From positions 123,640,324 to 123,704,323 of the forward strand of contig NC_088201.1 of assembly GCF_037126465.1 (NCBI RefSeq): a stretch of DNA of 64,000 bases, read 5' to 3'. Shown piece after piece: positions 10,401 to 18,011 of the stretch; the first letter of the stretch is position 1, and each line of letters starts with the position of its first letter. Source of the stretch: Ornithodoros turicata (taxonomy: Eukaryota; Arthropoda; Arachnida; Ixodida; Argasidae). The translations under genes and the position numbers were made by a program. Under the pieces are notes generated by a model that was given only the letters and a program-made list of their open reading frames with translations, was not told where the DNA came from and did not search any database.

Positions 10401-12062
10401 GTTCTCATGACTGACAACTGGACTGTCGCATGCCTCACCAAGCAAATCAAGCCATCACGTCGTTTCACCACTATGATCATGGACCTTCTGGAGTTCGATT
10501 TCTCTGTGCAACATCGCCCCGGACGTCAGAATGTTGTAGCCGACCATCTGTCCCGCCTTTCATGCGCTACAGCAAATCCTTCGTCCTCACTCCCGGCCTT
10601 GCAGCGCCAAGACCCCGAGTGTAACAGGATTCTTCAACGCATTTCCGATGCGCCAACAGAGGACTTTAGTGTCATCGACAATATCTTGTATCACCGATCT
10701 CCAACGGGCGCATACGTCATAGTTGCCCCAGCCGTACTGCAACCCGCCATACTGCAGGCTATGCATGACCATGCAGGACACTTCGATACCCAAAGAACCA
10801 TGCAAAAAATCAAGTCCCGCTACTGGTGGCCAACACTGGACTCTTCGGTTCAGAATTACGTGTCCTCATGCCAAACTTGCCAACAGTACAACCGTTCAGT
10901 GTCGCGCAACGTGGGTCTAATGGGCCGCACGCCCACATCAGATGTCCCATTTTCAAGTATTGCACTCGACCATGTGACTATGCCCTCAACCAGCTCAGCA
11001 GCATACATCCTCAACGTTATTGATGTTGCCACTCGCTTCATTGCCCCCGCTGCAGTGCCATCCACAGCCACCGCACCGGTTCTCAAACATTTGCATTGCA
11101 TGTTCTATACTTATGGGACCCCTGACCATTGTCTGTCGGATCATGGCTCAGCCTTCGAGTCTGCAGAGTTCCAGCGTTTTATGCGATTGCACAACGTTGA
11201 AATGCATTATTCCACAGCCTACCACCCAGAAGGCAACGGCCTTGTTGAGCGAAGTAACGGGACTCTCGTCTCCGTTTTGCGCAAACTCTGCATTGTGGAG
11301 CCTCAATCGTGGCCAGCAAGGCTCCATGAGGCCGCCTTTGCCATCAATACATCTGTAAGCTCAAGTACGGGCTTTTCCCCGTTTCAACTGGTTTTCGGCT
11401 ACGTGCCAAAGATCCCTTTACAACAGCATCGTTCACTGCAACAGCCTCCTCTCGTTGAACGACTTCTGGACATGCATACACAGCGATCTGCAGCAGCTGC
11501 TAACTCTGAAGCCGCCCAGGCTTCCAGAAAGGCATTGTACGACCGCAGCCACCGTTCTCATTCATTTTCTATTGGTGATCTTGTATGGATAAAGAGTCAA
11601 AGACCCGAAAAGCACGGAAAACTGTCACCTCGTTTCAAAGGTGTCTACCGTCTTGTTGAAGAGCTCACTCCCGTGACGTTCAAGGCCCTTCGTGTCTCAG
11701 ATTTGGGCACCCGCTTACTTAATCAAGCGCGGACAGTACACGTGTCCCAGATCAAGGCGTACCTGCCCCCAGTATCACCAGTTCAGGTGCCGCAGTCCAC
11801 CTCTGAAGCTCCCCTCACGATCGAACCGGATCCACAGGATCTCGATCAGGCTTCCAGTTCGACGGCTGTATCTCCTAATGATCAAACCCCTATCAGTGAT
11901 CCCTGGGAAAGGCACCAGCCTAGCACCGATCCGCTGACTGAGTCACACGACGAACTACAAAGCACTCTTCCGACCGCCTCGGACAGTGTTCCCTCTTCTG
12001 AGCGTCATTCAACGCGTCAACGACAACTTCCTCGCCACTTGGCTGACTTTGAACTTTTCTAA
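7419..12062 (+). CDS. gypsy-2 Gag-Pol polyprotein
   Basis: The frame is open from 7242, but the first ATG is at 7419 (MPGIIWDQLD), giving 1547 residues. The N-terminus has a SAP-like helix pair (LIREELEARQL...LINRLL). A Gag capsid-like region follows, then a CCHC knuckle (CYQCKNLGHLASKC, 8409-8450), an aspartic protease with PDSGSKVTLV in place of DTG (about 8611) and LPFILGEDW, and an RT with LDLKSAYWQV, MPFGLKNAP and catalytic YLDD (9769-9780). RNase H (TTDASGVAVGAVLSQ) comes next, then integrase with an HHCC finger (HDHAGHF...CQTCQQ) and D (ALDHV, 10970), D (SDHGS, 11141), E (GLVERSNG, 11245). Gag and Pol are fused in one frame without a shift, which is uncommon but known in this group. 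No chromodomain or env is visible. All catalytic motifs are present. Confidence 0.95.
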   Translation: MPGIIWDQLDPATMSRLGVDLIREELEARQLDTTGTKEELINRLLTDINARREASPHPRELSTDHGASQSPALQHVPHLVTTVTTLPDLSSSIPCFEDSPKQDATFWLDDVRRVQRLASWDDATTRLIAASKLKGAARNWHLAFGNQYDSWTTWRAAFEETFSAELTLIEWQHRVMNVTQGPGESLHQYVFAKLRRIERCPVRLSDPQKIDYLLQGIRDQPTSLALAANRPSTVKDFVAICTSMDKSIHHNTRPSPHLPKMTEQPPQGTPLTPPVQPAKTQAATPFAPPRPSRSRLADLPADQKEARYEAISKQYGAPAFRSGQDLSSAVCYQCKNLGHLASKCPSRTNSSAQPSRSQRGPPPPPALHSTPATLEGSQFLCPFFQATVTGIGECEAFPDSGSKVTLVSRSFVPAHLLNPWTMPPLAVVGNTTVLPVGTALLKIVIGTISGIVEAAVLENNVLPFILGEDWFEAAHARLFFEPPKPAQLEHPTSGVIVVAMQKLAPRMANGVILAQSSLVTKIEDISPGCLQKEPLPSPQQPAWQALAQMSMPSQLTGSSATTPNTATVLTPIHPDLPPAHIADQLSQSQQSAIRDLLTKHNAVFSRHEDDLGHFTGLQHRIDLLPNVLPYSRSPYRYAPQDRQFIEEKVKELLQQGIVLPASGPWAFPVVVVSQQDKKRLCVNYAPLNERTVSVIHPLPLIDDIIQDVAGSEYFATLDLKSAYWQVSLRPQDYEKTAFITHHGTFMWTRMPFGLKNAPSTFQRIMQTVFSNLQPRSDNSGVKIYLDDVLIYAHSFDTFVSLLHEALQLLHANGLKASLDKCSFGLSSIKFLGFIISKDGYQPDPDKAAAMCRIPTPSTHKQVLSWIQTASFYRRFIKGFSKVVAPLQALLKSATFQWTLECAQAFQTIRAALTQPPLLAHFDPTAPTTVTTDASGVAVGAVLSQVQNNMDVVIVFASRSLTPDERKLHSNVWECIAVHWAITVKLRHYLLGIKFVLMTDNWTVACLTKQIKPSRRFTTMIMDLLEFDFSVQHRPGRQNVVADHLSRLSCATANPSSSLPALQRQDPECNRILQRISDAPTEDFSVIDNILYHRSPTGAYVIVAPAVLQPAILQAMHDHAGHFDTQRTMQKIKSRYWWPTLDSSVQNYVSSCQTCQQYNRSVSRNVGLMGRTPTSDVPFSSIALDHVTMPSTSSAAYILNVIDVATRFIAPAAVPSTATAPVLKHLHCMFYTYGTPDHCLSDHGSAFESAEFQRFMRLHNVEMHYSTAYHPEGNGLVERSNGTLVSVLRKLCIVEPQSWPARLHEAAFAINTSVSSSTGFSPFQLVFGYVPKIPLQQHRSLQQPPLVERLLDMHTQRSAAAANSEAAQASRKALYDRSHRSHSFSIGDLVWIKSQRPEKHGKLSPRFKGVYRLVEELTPVTFKALRVSDLGTRLLNQARTVHVSQIKAYLPPVSPVQVPQSTSEAPLTIEPDPQDLDQASSSTAVSPNDQTPISDPWERHQPSTDPLTESHDELQSTLPTASDSVPSSERHSTRQRQLPRHLADFELF

Positions 12063-12196
12063 CCTGTTTGCCATGTTTTTTTCTTTTGCTATTAGTATGA
12101 GTCTTTGTTTATGATTTTGTATCCATTTGCATTTGCCTTTTTGTATTTCACTTGCATTTACGACCAAGAGGACTTGGTCTTTACAGCTGGGTGGAT

Positions 12197-12442
12197 TGTG
12201 AGTGTATAATGTCGCACCGGCCACCGCATTCCTTCTCAGGCGCCTATGCGCGCAGCCATTGGACCCTGCACCCTCTCTCTCAGCTTGCTTCGGAGAGCGC
12301 GCGGGAGATCGCCTCTGGGCGTGGTAGTGGTTGGATGTACTCTCTGCATGTCTTCAGTAAATTCATTCCCAGTTTGACCCAGTCTCCGTAGCCTCATCTT
12401 TTATACTTCCTATCCCTCCATTCCCATCCCCTAACCCTCACA
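12197..12442 (+). repeat. gypsy-2 3' LTR
   Basis: Identical by eye to 6799-7044, followed by the second ATAG target duplication. The sequence resumes within the gypsy-1 protease on the minus strand. Confidence 0.95.
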
Positions 12443-12641
12443 ATAGTCACCGGATTACCCTGTATAAGGCCCGGCACAGTGGGAAGCGGATGCCCGTAAT
12501 GCTGCGGGTACGACAGAAACGTGTCGGGGATGTGTGGACCGGATGTGTCGGGGACGTGTCGATGAAATGGAGATGATGCCGGGGAGGCCCGTGTGTTGTT
12601 TTCGTGCCGTGTTATCCGAGGGCCAGGGCGGATAACACGCT
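12443..12641 (-). pseudogene. gypsy-1 Gag/protease linker and protease N-terminus
   Basis: On the minus strand this joins the end of Gag to the protease. The last residues before the insertion read VPGLIQGNPVT, directly upstream of the active-site segment that now lies at 6776-6798. The frame differs from Gag, so the protease would be made by frameshifting in an intact element. Confidence 0.7.
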
Positions 12642-13430
12642 CTAGTTTCCCCGTCGTGCTGATGCCCGATAACCGTAGCGACGGCTACCGTAGCGGCCGG
12701 TTGGACAGTCACGAGAGAAGTGGCCGGATGCCCCGCAGTTAAAGCATCTTGAAAGGACATCGTCGACCTTGTTAGCCAAGGTATCTAGTCTGGTGGCTAG
12801 GTCATCCACACGTGCTTCAAGTGTGGGTGTAGGGCGTAGAGACTGTGCAGACTCTGTGGCCGAAACAGTAGCGGCTGAAGCGTGGCACAGAGAAGACACT
12901 CGAACAGCGAGCTCCAGCGCGTCTTCAAGCGTCTTAGGCTTCGACAGTAGTACCTTCTCTCGTAGCGGCGGCGGAAGCCCGATGACAAACTGGTCCCGCG
13001 TCATCGCGTCTCCGGCCTCTTTGGGCACATCTGGATAAGCTTTTGCAAAGAGATCCAACAGATCATAAGCGTATGCGTCGAAAGGCTCGCCGGGGAGGAA
13101 CGTCCGGCTGCGGAAGCTAATAGACGCCAAATCTCGAGTCGCAGGTGACTTGCACTTAGCGGCGAGCGATTTCTTCAGGGAAGCGTAGTCGGGTTTGTCT
13201 TCGGCAGCAAGATGAGTAAAGGCACGGAAAGCCCTACCACGAAAACATGTCGGGAGGAACGCTGTGCGCTGAGGGTCAGTCCAAGCATTCGCAGTGGCGC
13301 ACGCGTCGAATTGTAGAATCCATTCCTGGAAGTCAGTGGAACCGTCATACGGTGCTGGGAGAACGACTGGGTGGTGCTGGGAGACCGAGGCGGGAGCAAG
13401 GGGATTGCTCTGGGCAGCCGGCGTATTCAT
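12642..13430 (-). CDS. gypsy-1 Gag
   Basis: A frame of about 262 residues from the ATG at 13430 (MNTPAAQSNP); the open frame extends upstream into the LTR without a better start. It contains a gypsy-type capsid region (FQEWILQFDACATANAW; FLPGEPFDAYAYDLLDL), a short coiled-coil-like heptad segment (ARVDDLATRLDTLANKVDDV) and one CCHC zinc knuckle (CFNCGASGHFSRDC) near the C-terminus, followed by an Arg/Tyr-rich tail. It is uninterrupted. Gag would package element RNA, and an intact gag with a deleted RT is the pattern of a copy mobilised by a helper. Confidence 0.88.
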   Translation of the reverse strand: MNTPAAQSNPLAPASVSQHHPVVLPAPYDGSTDFQEWILQFDACATANAWTDPQRTAFLPTCFRGRAFRAFTHLAAEDKPDYASLKKSLAAKCKSPATRDLASISFRSRTFLPGEPFDAYAYDLLDLFAKAYPDVPKEAGDAMTRDQFVIGLPPPLREKVLLSKPKTLEDALELAVRVSSLCHASAATVSATESAQSLRPTPTLEARVDDLATRLDTLANKVDDVLSRCFNCGASGHFSRDCPTGRYGSRRYGYRASARRGN

Positions 13431-13451
13431 ATCCCACCGCTGCCACCAAAT

Positions 13452-13576
13452 TGTAACGGGTATCAGTAGGAGTCCTTTAATCAACCAACCGACCAAATCA
13501 GTCTTCAATCTCGAACCCCGTGCCCGTGCTCTACGTCGCGAGATGTGCCTTAATCGTCTCTTCGTCGTCTGCTACA
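13452..13576 (-). repeat. gypsy-1 5' LTR
   Basis: 125 bp, identical to 4132-4256. The minus-strand sequence after it (TTTGGTGGCAGCGGTGGGA) is the primer-binding-site candidate; I cannot name the tRNA with confidence. Confidence 0.92.
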
Positions 13577-13934
13577 TCTATAACAATACATTGGTTAATC
13601 AAAACAACAGAGGAGGAGAATAATCTATCATTTTAACTATCATAAAATCATCCTCGTGACTTCCCCATACAATTTTCATTCTAAGAGACACTACAAACCT
13701 TACTTTGTTTTATGAATTCAACACAGAAAATATATTAAAAAATGAACATCAACACATAGCACGCTCCTAGCCAACAATCAGCTCTAATAATATCTGCCCT
13801 GATTTGTTGAAGACGGGAGGCGTACACCTGACAGTTATGAACATTTTCGAGCGCAATAGGGAAGATTATTCCAACATTACACAATTAATCATTTTCTTAT
13901 TAAGTAAACAGCATAGACATACAGAAATAATGAC

Positions 13935-14400
13935 AAACAAAACGATCAATAGAGAGCCAAAACCTATCACATAAACAACAGACACATGCAGGAAAATAAA
14001 TGAAAAAGAACCTATCAAAGCCATCAACATGCACGGATGAACAGCAGAGAAACACTCTAAACGGCGCATCTGCCAAAGTGTAAACATCAGACAGGAAAAT
14101 ATTACTGAAACAAGATCAACAGCTAATAGAGAGCCAAAATCCAACACGTAAACAAGAGATACACAAAGGATAAATAGTTGAAGAACAATCTAACAAAACA
14201 AGAAACATGTACGAATGAATAGCAGAGAAAGACTCTAAACAGTGCATCTACCAATGGTAAACAACATGCAGGAAAATAATTGAAAAAAGAATCAATCAAA
14301 ACGATAAACATGCACGGATGAATAGCAGAGAAAACGTTTTGAACGATGCATCTGCCAACATGTAAACAACACACCGGAAAATAATAGCGAAACAAACTAT
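13935..14400 (+). repeat. Tandem array, ~115-130 bp period, inside inverted-repeat arm
   Basis: Units share ACATGCACGGATGAATAGCAG, AGAGAAA-CTCTAAAC, TGCATCTGCCAA and TGTAAACAACA blocks; about four imperfect copies. The mirror array is at 19735-20205. The hydrophobic minus-strand frames of 93-94 residues are translations of this repeat. Confidence 0.75.
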
Positions 14401-15636
14401 CAAACATTACAATTTGAAATAATATATCTTTTGAAATATCATAAAATCAACCTTGCGAGCGAACAATATAGAATTTTCACACTACTCAGGCACTATAAAC
14501 ATTACCTTGGCAGAGGTGTCCAAACACGCACCACAGCTAAGCTTTCCATAGTACAACCGCACTGGAGCCAAGAGGGGTCACTCTCTCCCTCTATGCAGCC
14601 CGGTGGGGTCACTCTCTCCATCTATACAGCCCAAAGCAAAGAATCCGCTGCCAATCTATGAAGTGGGGAAACCCTCTCTCTTTTTCACATTCTTTCCTCC
14701 GAAAGGAAATATTCTTAGGACCAGTGCACAGAGGCGAAATTTTTTATTGATTGCAAATAGACATTGGAATTATTCGACTCTCAAGAATACAATAAGAATT
14801 CTATCAAAAAACAATAGCACGCAAAAAATCTAAGAATAGACGTTTATGTCAGTGCAAACTGATTTTAGAGAAACTTTATCTAAGCAAACGAGAAAATATT
14901 ATCGGCGCAAACAATACCAAACAAGAAACGATGCATTTTAATGTATTTCATATCTGACACAACTATTAGGCAATCATTATTCTCAACTCACAAAATATCA
15001 ATCGAGAGAAAGTCAAATTTATTCAATGATAGAAAGAATACTCATTCGAAAACGAGAAACAAATTTAATTACATATTTTTTATGATAACTTTGCGACAGT
15101 AATTTCTACACGCAGAAGCCACAATCAACTCATCTGAAATGTAAATTATTGCGTTTGCTACAACGAAAATCAACGCGCACAACATTCCAAACTAGTAGAA
15201 TATTTTTATTAATATGAATCGAGTGATCATCTGAAACAAAGTCGGAAGCAGTAATTAATTTAGGCAAACATTTTTTGTAACCATGCAGCGCAAATATACA
15301 TCATGGAAACATGTCTTTTTTTCATTCAGGACCCACTAATGGAAACGAAGTGAGAGAGGGAAGCTGAGTTCCCGCACACTTTCGTTAAGGTTACGCCCGC
15401 AGGGAGTAGGGGAATCCAAACAATGGTTTTGGTACCATAAACCGACTCCCGCAAGTCAAGTTAGGGAAGGAGGGACTCTAGCGCTGTCTTGTACGTAGAA
15501 TCATTGAACGCACACATTTTTTCATTACACATCACATCTTTTTTTGTAAACTGACTTTCATAATTCTATCGTCAGGTGGAACATTCTAAACCTGATAACA
15601 TAATAAATAAAATTAGCATCGATATGATTTAATTAA

Positions 15637-16119
15637 ATGTCGAGGCACACTACAAAACAGAACAGACAATTGCTATACATTGAAGAGATGGACGGATTTT
15701 GTACTCGTTACCATACGTCATGGGAGGACCTGATAAAAAGTTGCTTCGAAAAGGAGGAGACGCGAAACGATTCATTTATCGCCGCATTTCAATATGTCCT
15801 AGACATGGTCGTATTCGGAGATATGGTGCAAATTATGGAATTCAAGATGCGAGATCTTGTATGCCGAATCTACAATAGTTATAAAAATATTTGCACGTCA
15901 TCGTCGGAAGGACCACTTGGGCTGATGGTGGAGTTTTTGAGGTTCGCTAACGAAGAATTGAAATACACTAGACCAAACGTAATTGTAATCATTGCAATGG
16001 GCATTGCATTAATCAAGAAAGCAATCAGATCAAATTATCATATACAAGCAGTCTATATCGCACGATTCATTACGGATTTGTTGAAATTACACCTAACGGT
16101 TGAAATGGAAAGTACATAA
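15637..16119 (+). CDS. Bcl-2-like protein (putative), element-encoded
   Basis: 160 residues, ATG start after a TTTAATTAAATG context. I do not recognise it by name, but its layout matches a Bcl-2 fold. There is a BH3-like stretch with a hydrophobic residue, three residues, then GD (MVVFGD, residues 57-62). An F-K-M-R-D-L helix follows and then F-A-N-E-E-L (103-108), at the place of the VVNEL helix. A BH1-like hydrophobic helix VIVIIAMGIAL (115-125) ends in G-x-A-L. After it, 27 residues lead to HL (152-153), the same distance as from the BH1 helix to the end of the next helix pair in Bcl-x. The WGR of the NWGR signature and the BH2 tryptophan are missing, and no C-terminal anchor is seen. Bcl-2 homologues block apoptosis at mitochondria and are carried by several DNA virus families. 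It lies at the inner end of the left arm, with a truncated mirror copy at 18116-18499. Homology is inferred by eye; structure prediction is needed. Confidence 0.5.
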   Translation: MSRHTTKQNRQLLYIEEMDGFCTRYHTSWEDLIKSCFEKEETRNDSFIAAFQYVLDMVVFGDMVQIMEFKMRDLVCRIYNSYKNICTSSSEGPLGLMVEFLRFANEELKYTRPNVIVIIAMGIALIKKAIRSNYHIQAVYIARFITDLLKLHLTVEMEST

Positions 16120-16186
16120 AAATATTATCACGTGGTATATTCCACCCTAGAACCTCTACACATTTATTTTATTCTACCAGTCAAGG

Positions 16187-16534
16187 TTGTCGAATGAACA
16201 GAAGTTCAATATTGTCGTGCAAGGTCTGATGTATCATCACTTATTGAAACTCAACAAACATATCAATTGCGGTGGGCCACCGGACGATTTTCATCTAATA
16301 CTCTCTTGTACGCCATTCAAGAATCTTCATACAAAGAAAGGAAGCATCAATAAGAGACTGTGCAAGTTCGTCGCAACAAAGTGCAAGTTGTTGAAGCAAT
16401 ACAAACACGGCGACAACATATCACCTGCGTTAATCAACGCTGGATTCAAGCGCCCAATAATCAGAATAAATTACTTGATGTCTTCGGAATTCATCAATCA
16501 AGACAACAAACGAAAACTTCGGAGTTTGGAATAG
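16187..16534 (+). CDS. Unknown ORF, 115 residues
   Basis: Begins MSNEQKFNIV 67 bases after the Bcl-2-like frame and on the same strand. It is basic and mixed, with CGGPPDDFHLIL and a Lys-rich middle (KKGSINKRLCKF). No transmembrane segment or recognised domain. A TTCTACCAG acceptor-like site lies just upstream (about 16171-16179), so it could be an exon. Function unknown; coding status rests on length in AT-rich DNA and on neighbouring the ORF above. Confidence 0.4.
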   Translation: MSNEQKFNIVVQGLMYHHLLKLNKHINCGGPPDDFHLILSCTPFKNLHTKKGSINKRLCKFVATKCKLLKQYKHGDNISPALINAGFKRPIIRINYLMSSEFINQDNKRKLRSLE

Positions 16535-16634
16535 AATTGTAATTTATCGAAATAAACAAGTGTATAATTGAAATAATAATTGTATTCTTTGTCATCATTG
16601 TAATGTATTCTACACAGCGCAACGAAAACAGCTT

Positions 16635-16910
16635 TTGATTAGATTGCTAAGGAGACACTACGTACAAGGATCTTCACATGGAATCAGCACTGGCAATCAA
16701 AGAGATTTTTACACGACCACACTCTATACAACACCGACACCCGAAGGAAAGAATTGTAGAAGAATCGATAATAGAAATTTAGAGGCATGTTACATCAATC
16801 GTTGTTTACAAAGAGGATCACTAATATTTCACGAAAGCTTATTTTATGAATTAAATTGCATAGTGTATATATTTTCTCAAACGATTGGACAGTTGACAAT
16901 ACTATATTGA
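16635..16910 (+). CDS. Unknown ORF, 91 residues
   Basis: Starts MIRLLRRHYVQG, contains a short Thr/Tyr-rich stretch (DFYTTTLYTTPTPEG) and ends in a hydrophobic segment (LNCIVYIFSQTIGQLTILY) that could be a membrane anchor. Same strand as its two left neighbours. Not recognised. Confidence 0.3.
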   Translation: MIRLLRRHYVQGSSHGISTGNQRDFYTTTLYTTPTPEGKNCRRIDNRNLEACYINRCLQRGSLIFHESLFYELNCIVYIFSQTIGQLTILY

Positions 16911-17668
16911 AAGGAATCTATTATCAAATGACGCGATGCAAGTGATGGACATGCATGACGCGCTAGCGGAGTCTACAATTCTAATCATCATAGCATGCGG
17001 CACACAATTCCAATAAGATTTGAGGAGAATCGAATCACGTCACTGTCATCAGAAATATTTAACCACTATACAATGAAGATGAGCACTATCCATAAGATAT
17101 GTAATTATAATAAGTAAATATTCCTTTTGCAAAATTAACCAAAGCAGCACCCATAAACAGAGCTCCAATTCACAGAATGTACCCAAGGTTTTTAATTAGC
17201 CATACTGAAAAACTATGAGTCTGTGCATTATGTCACGGCATATGAGGCACTACAAATGGAGGGACATGCATTAATTTTAGGAGATTTTAGCTCATAATGA
17301 AACAAAACGCAAACACCAAAGGTTCGTGTTTAAATTTTCAAAGTCAAAACTGTATACTCTTTCTTACAATTGTTTAATATATAGATTAAAAAGCTGTCTA
17401 TATAGTCACACATTGTATACAATATATTTGTTTGTACATTAATGGATAAAATTTATCACATCACATTCCGGAGCAGTGGTGACTATCGGTAAGTGTTTAA
17501 TTAAAACTTGAACTGCTGCCGCAATTTACGAACTCAGTTGTAGAAAGTGTAATTTCACGGCTTTAGCTGGCTCACTTTGATACGCGAACGTTTTAAGAAC
17601 TCTTTCACGACGACAAAGAATTTAATCGAGTGTATTGATATTTTCTATACACTCTATAACGTAATGTG

Positions 17669-17973
17669 AATTCTCCATGATGTGGATAGTAAGAGTTACG
17701 AATATTTTTCGAACAAAATTTACTTAAAACTCGGAGAAAGGGTCATCCGCGTCGTCGAATGCGTTTCGGCGACACGCCGGGCCGCCTTTCCCGAATGCCG
17801 TACCCGAAACCGAACGCGATTCTGCGCAGGACGCGTTAACGCGGTACCGCACGCTAGCGTGTTGCTTTCTTCCGGAAACGGGTTCGACGACGCGGATGAC
17901 CCTTTCTCCGAGTTTTAAGTAAATTTTGTTCGAAAAATATTCGTAACTTTTACTATCCACATCATGGAGAATT
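17669..17973. mobile_element. Palindromic MITE-like insertion beside the right arm
   Basis: Two inverted arms of about 95 bp (17669-17763 and about 17880-17973) start AATTCTCCATGATGTGG and run through a GAGAAAGGGTCATCCGCG block. They flank a 115-bp GC-rich core. The core is strikingly CpG-rich compared with the AT-rich surroundings. Both strands carry a 78-residue frame that begins and ends with the same residues because of the palindrome. No clear target duplication. Confidence 0.7.
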
Positions 17974-18011
17974 TTTATGTTATATGTATATTATTATTAT
18001 TATATTAAATA

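Larger units (their letters stand above)
6799..12442 (+). mobile_element. Ty3/gypsy LTR retrotransposon gypsy-2, apparently intact
   Basis: 246-bp LTRs (6799-7044 and 12197-12442) are identical by eye and start TGTGAGTG and end CCTCACA. The 4-bp target duplication is ATAG (6795-6798 and 12443-12446). One uninterrupted gag-pol frame fills the interior. The primer binding site TGGCGCAGTCG (7047-7057) matches the 3' end of arthropod tRNA-Ser (ending CGACTGCGCCA), as in Drosophila 297 and 17.6. The polypurine tract before the 3' LTR is weak. Identical LTRs and an open frame indicate a recent, possibly active insertion. The target was the protease gene of gypsy-1. Confidence 0.96.
4132..13576 (-). 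mobile_element. Ty3/gypsy LTR retrotransposon gypsy-1, RT-deleted, split by gypsy-2
   Basis: Two identical 125-bp direct repeats (4132-4256 and 13452-13576; TGTAAC...CTACA on the plus strand) bound the element. The flanks carry TCTA duplicated (4128-4131, 13577-13580). The right inverted-repeat arm has the uninterrupted site with a single TCTA (complement at 20559-20562), which proves the insertion. Coding runs on the minus strand: gag, protease, RNase H, integrase. A purine tract (AAAAGGGGGGATAG) abuts the 3' LTR and a TGGTGGCAGC priming-site candidate follows the 5' LTR. The reverse transcriptase domain is missing between the protease (about 6545) and RNase H (about 6480). Gypsy-2 (6799-12442) splits the protease. 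The copy cannot be autonomous. Confidence 0.95.
13577..16126 (+). repeat. Large inverted repeat, left arm, proximal part
   Basis: Continues the left arm after gypsy-1 and matches the reverse complement of 18012-20562 up to AAAAATATT at 16126. It is AT-rich, with a GC-richer island near 15340-15480 (GGTTACGCCCGCAGGGAGTA, GGTTTTGGTACCATAAACCG) and the Bcl-2-like frame at its inner end. The arms differ by isolated substitutions and small indels, roughly a few percent by eye. Outside the ORF and repeat array I see no gene. Confidence 0.92.
16127..18011 (+). other. Unique spacer between the inverted-repeat arms
   Basis: About 1.9 kb present once. It holds two short unknown ORFs (16187-16534, 16635-16910), an AT-rich stretch without evident genes (16920-17660) and an inserted palindromic element (17669-17973) next to the right arm. 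In foldback-type elements the unique centre carries the element's own genes; that role here is inferred. Confidence 0.8.

Noticed and set aside
13866..14407. Hydrophobic minus-strand ORFs of 93-94 residues (mirrored at 19732-20273)
   Set aside because: They are translations of a tandem repeat present in both arms; the repetition of the protein follows the DNA period.
17682..17960. Two opposite 78-residue ORFs beginning with the same residues
   Set aside because: They arise from the palindrome itself; no coding evidence.
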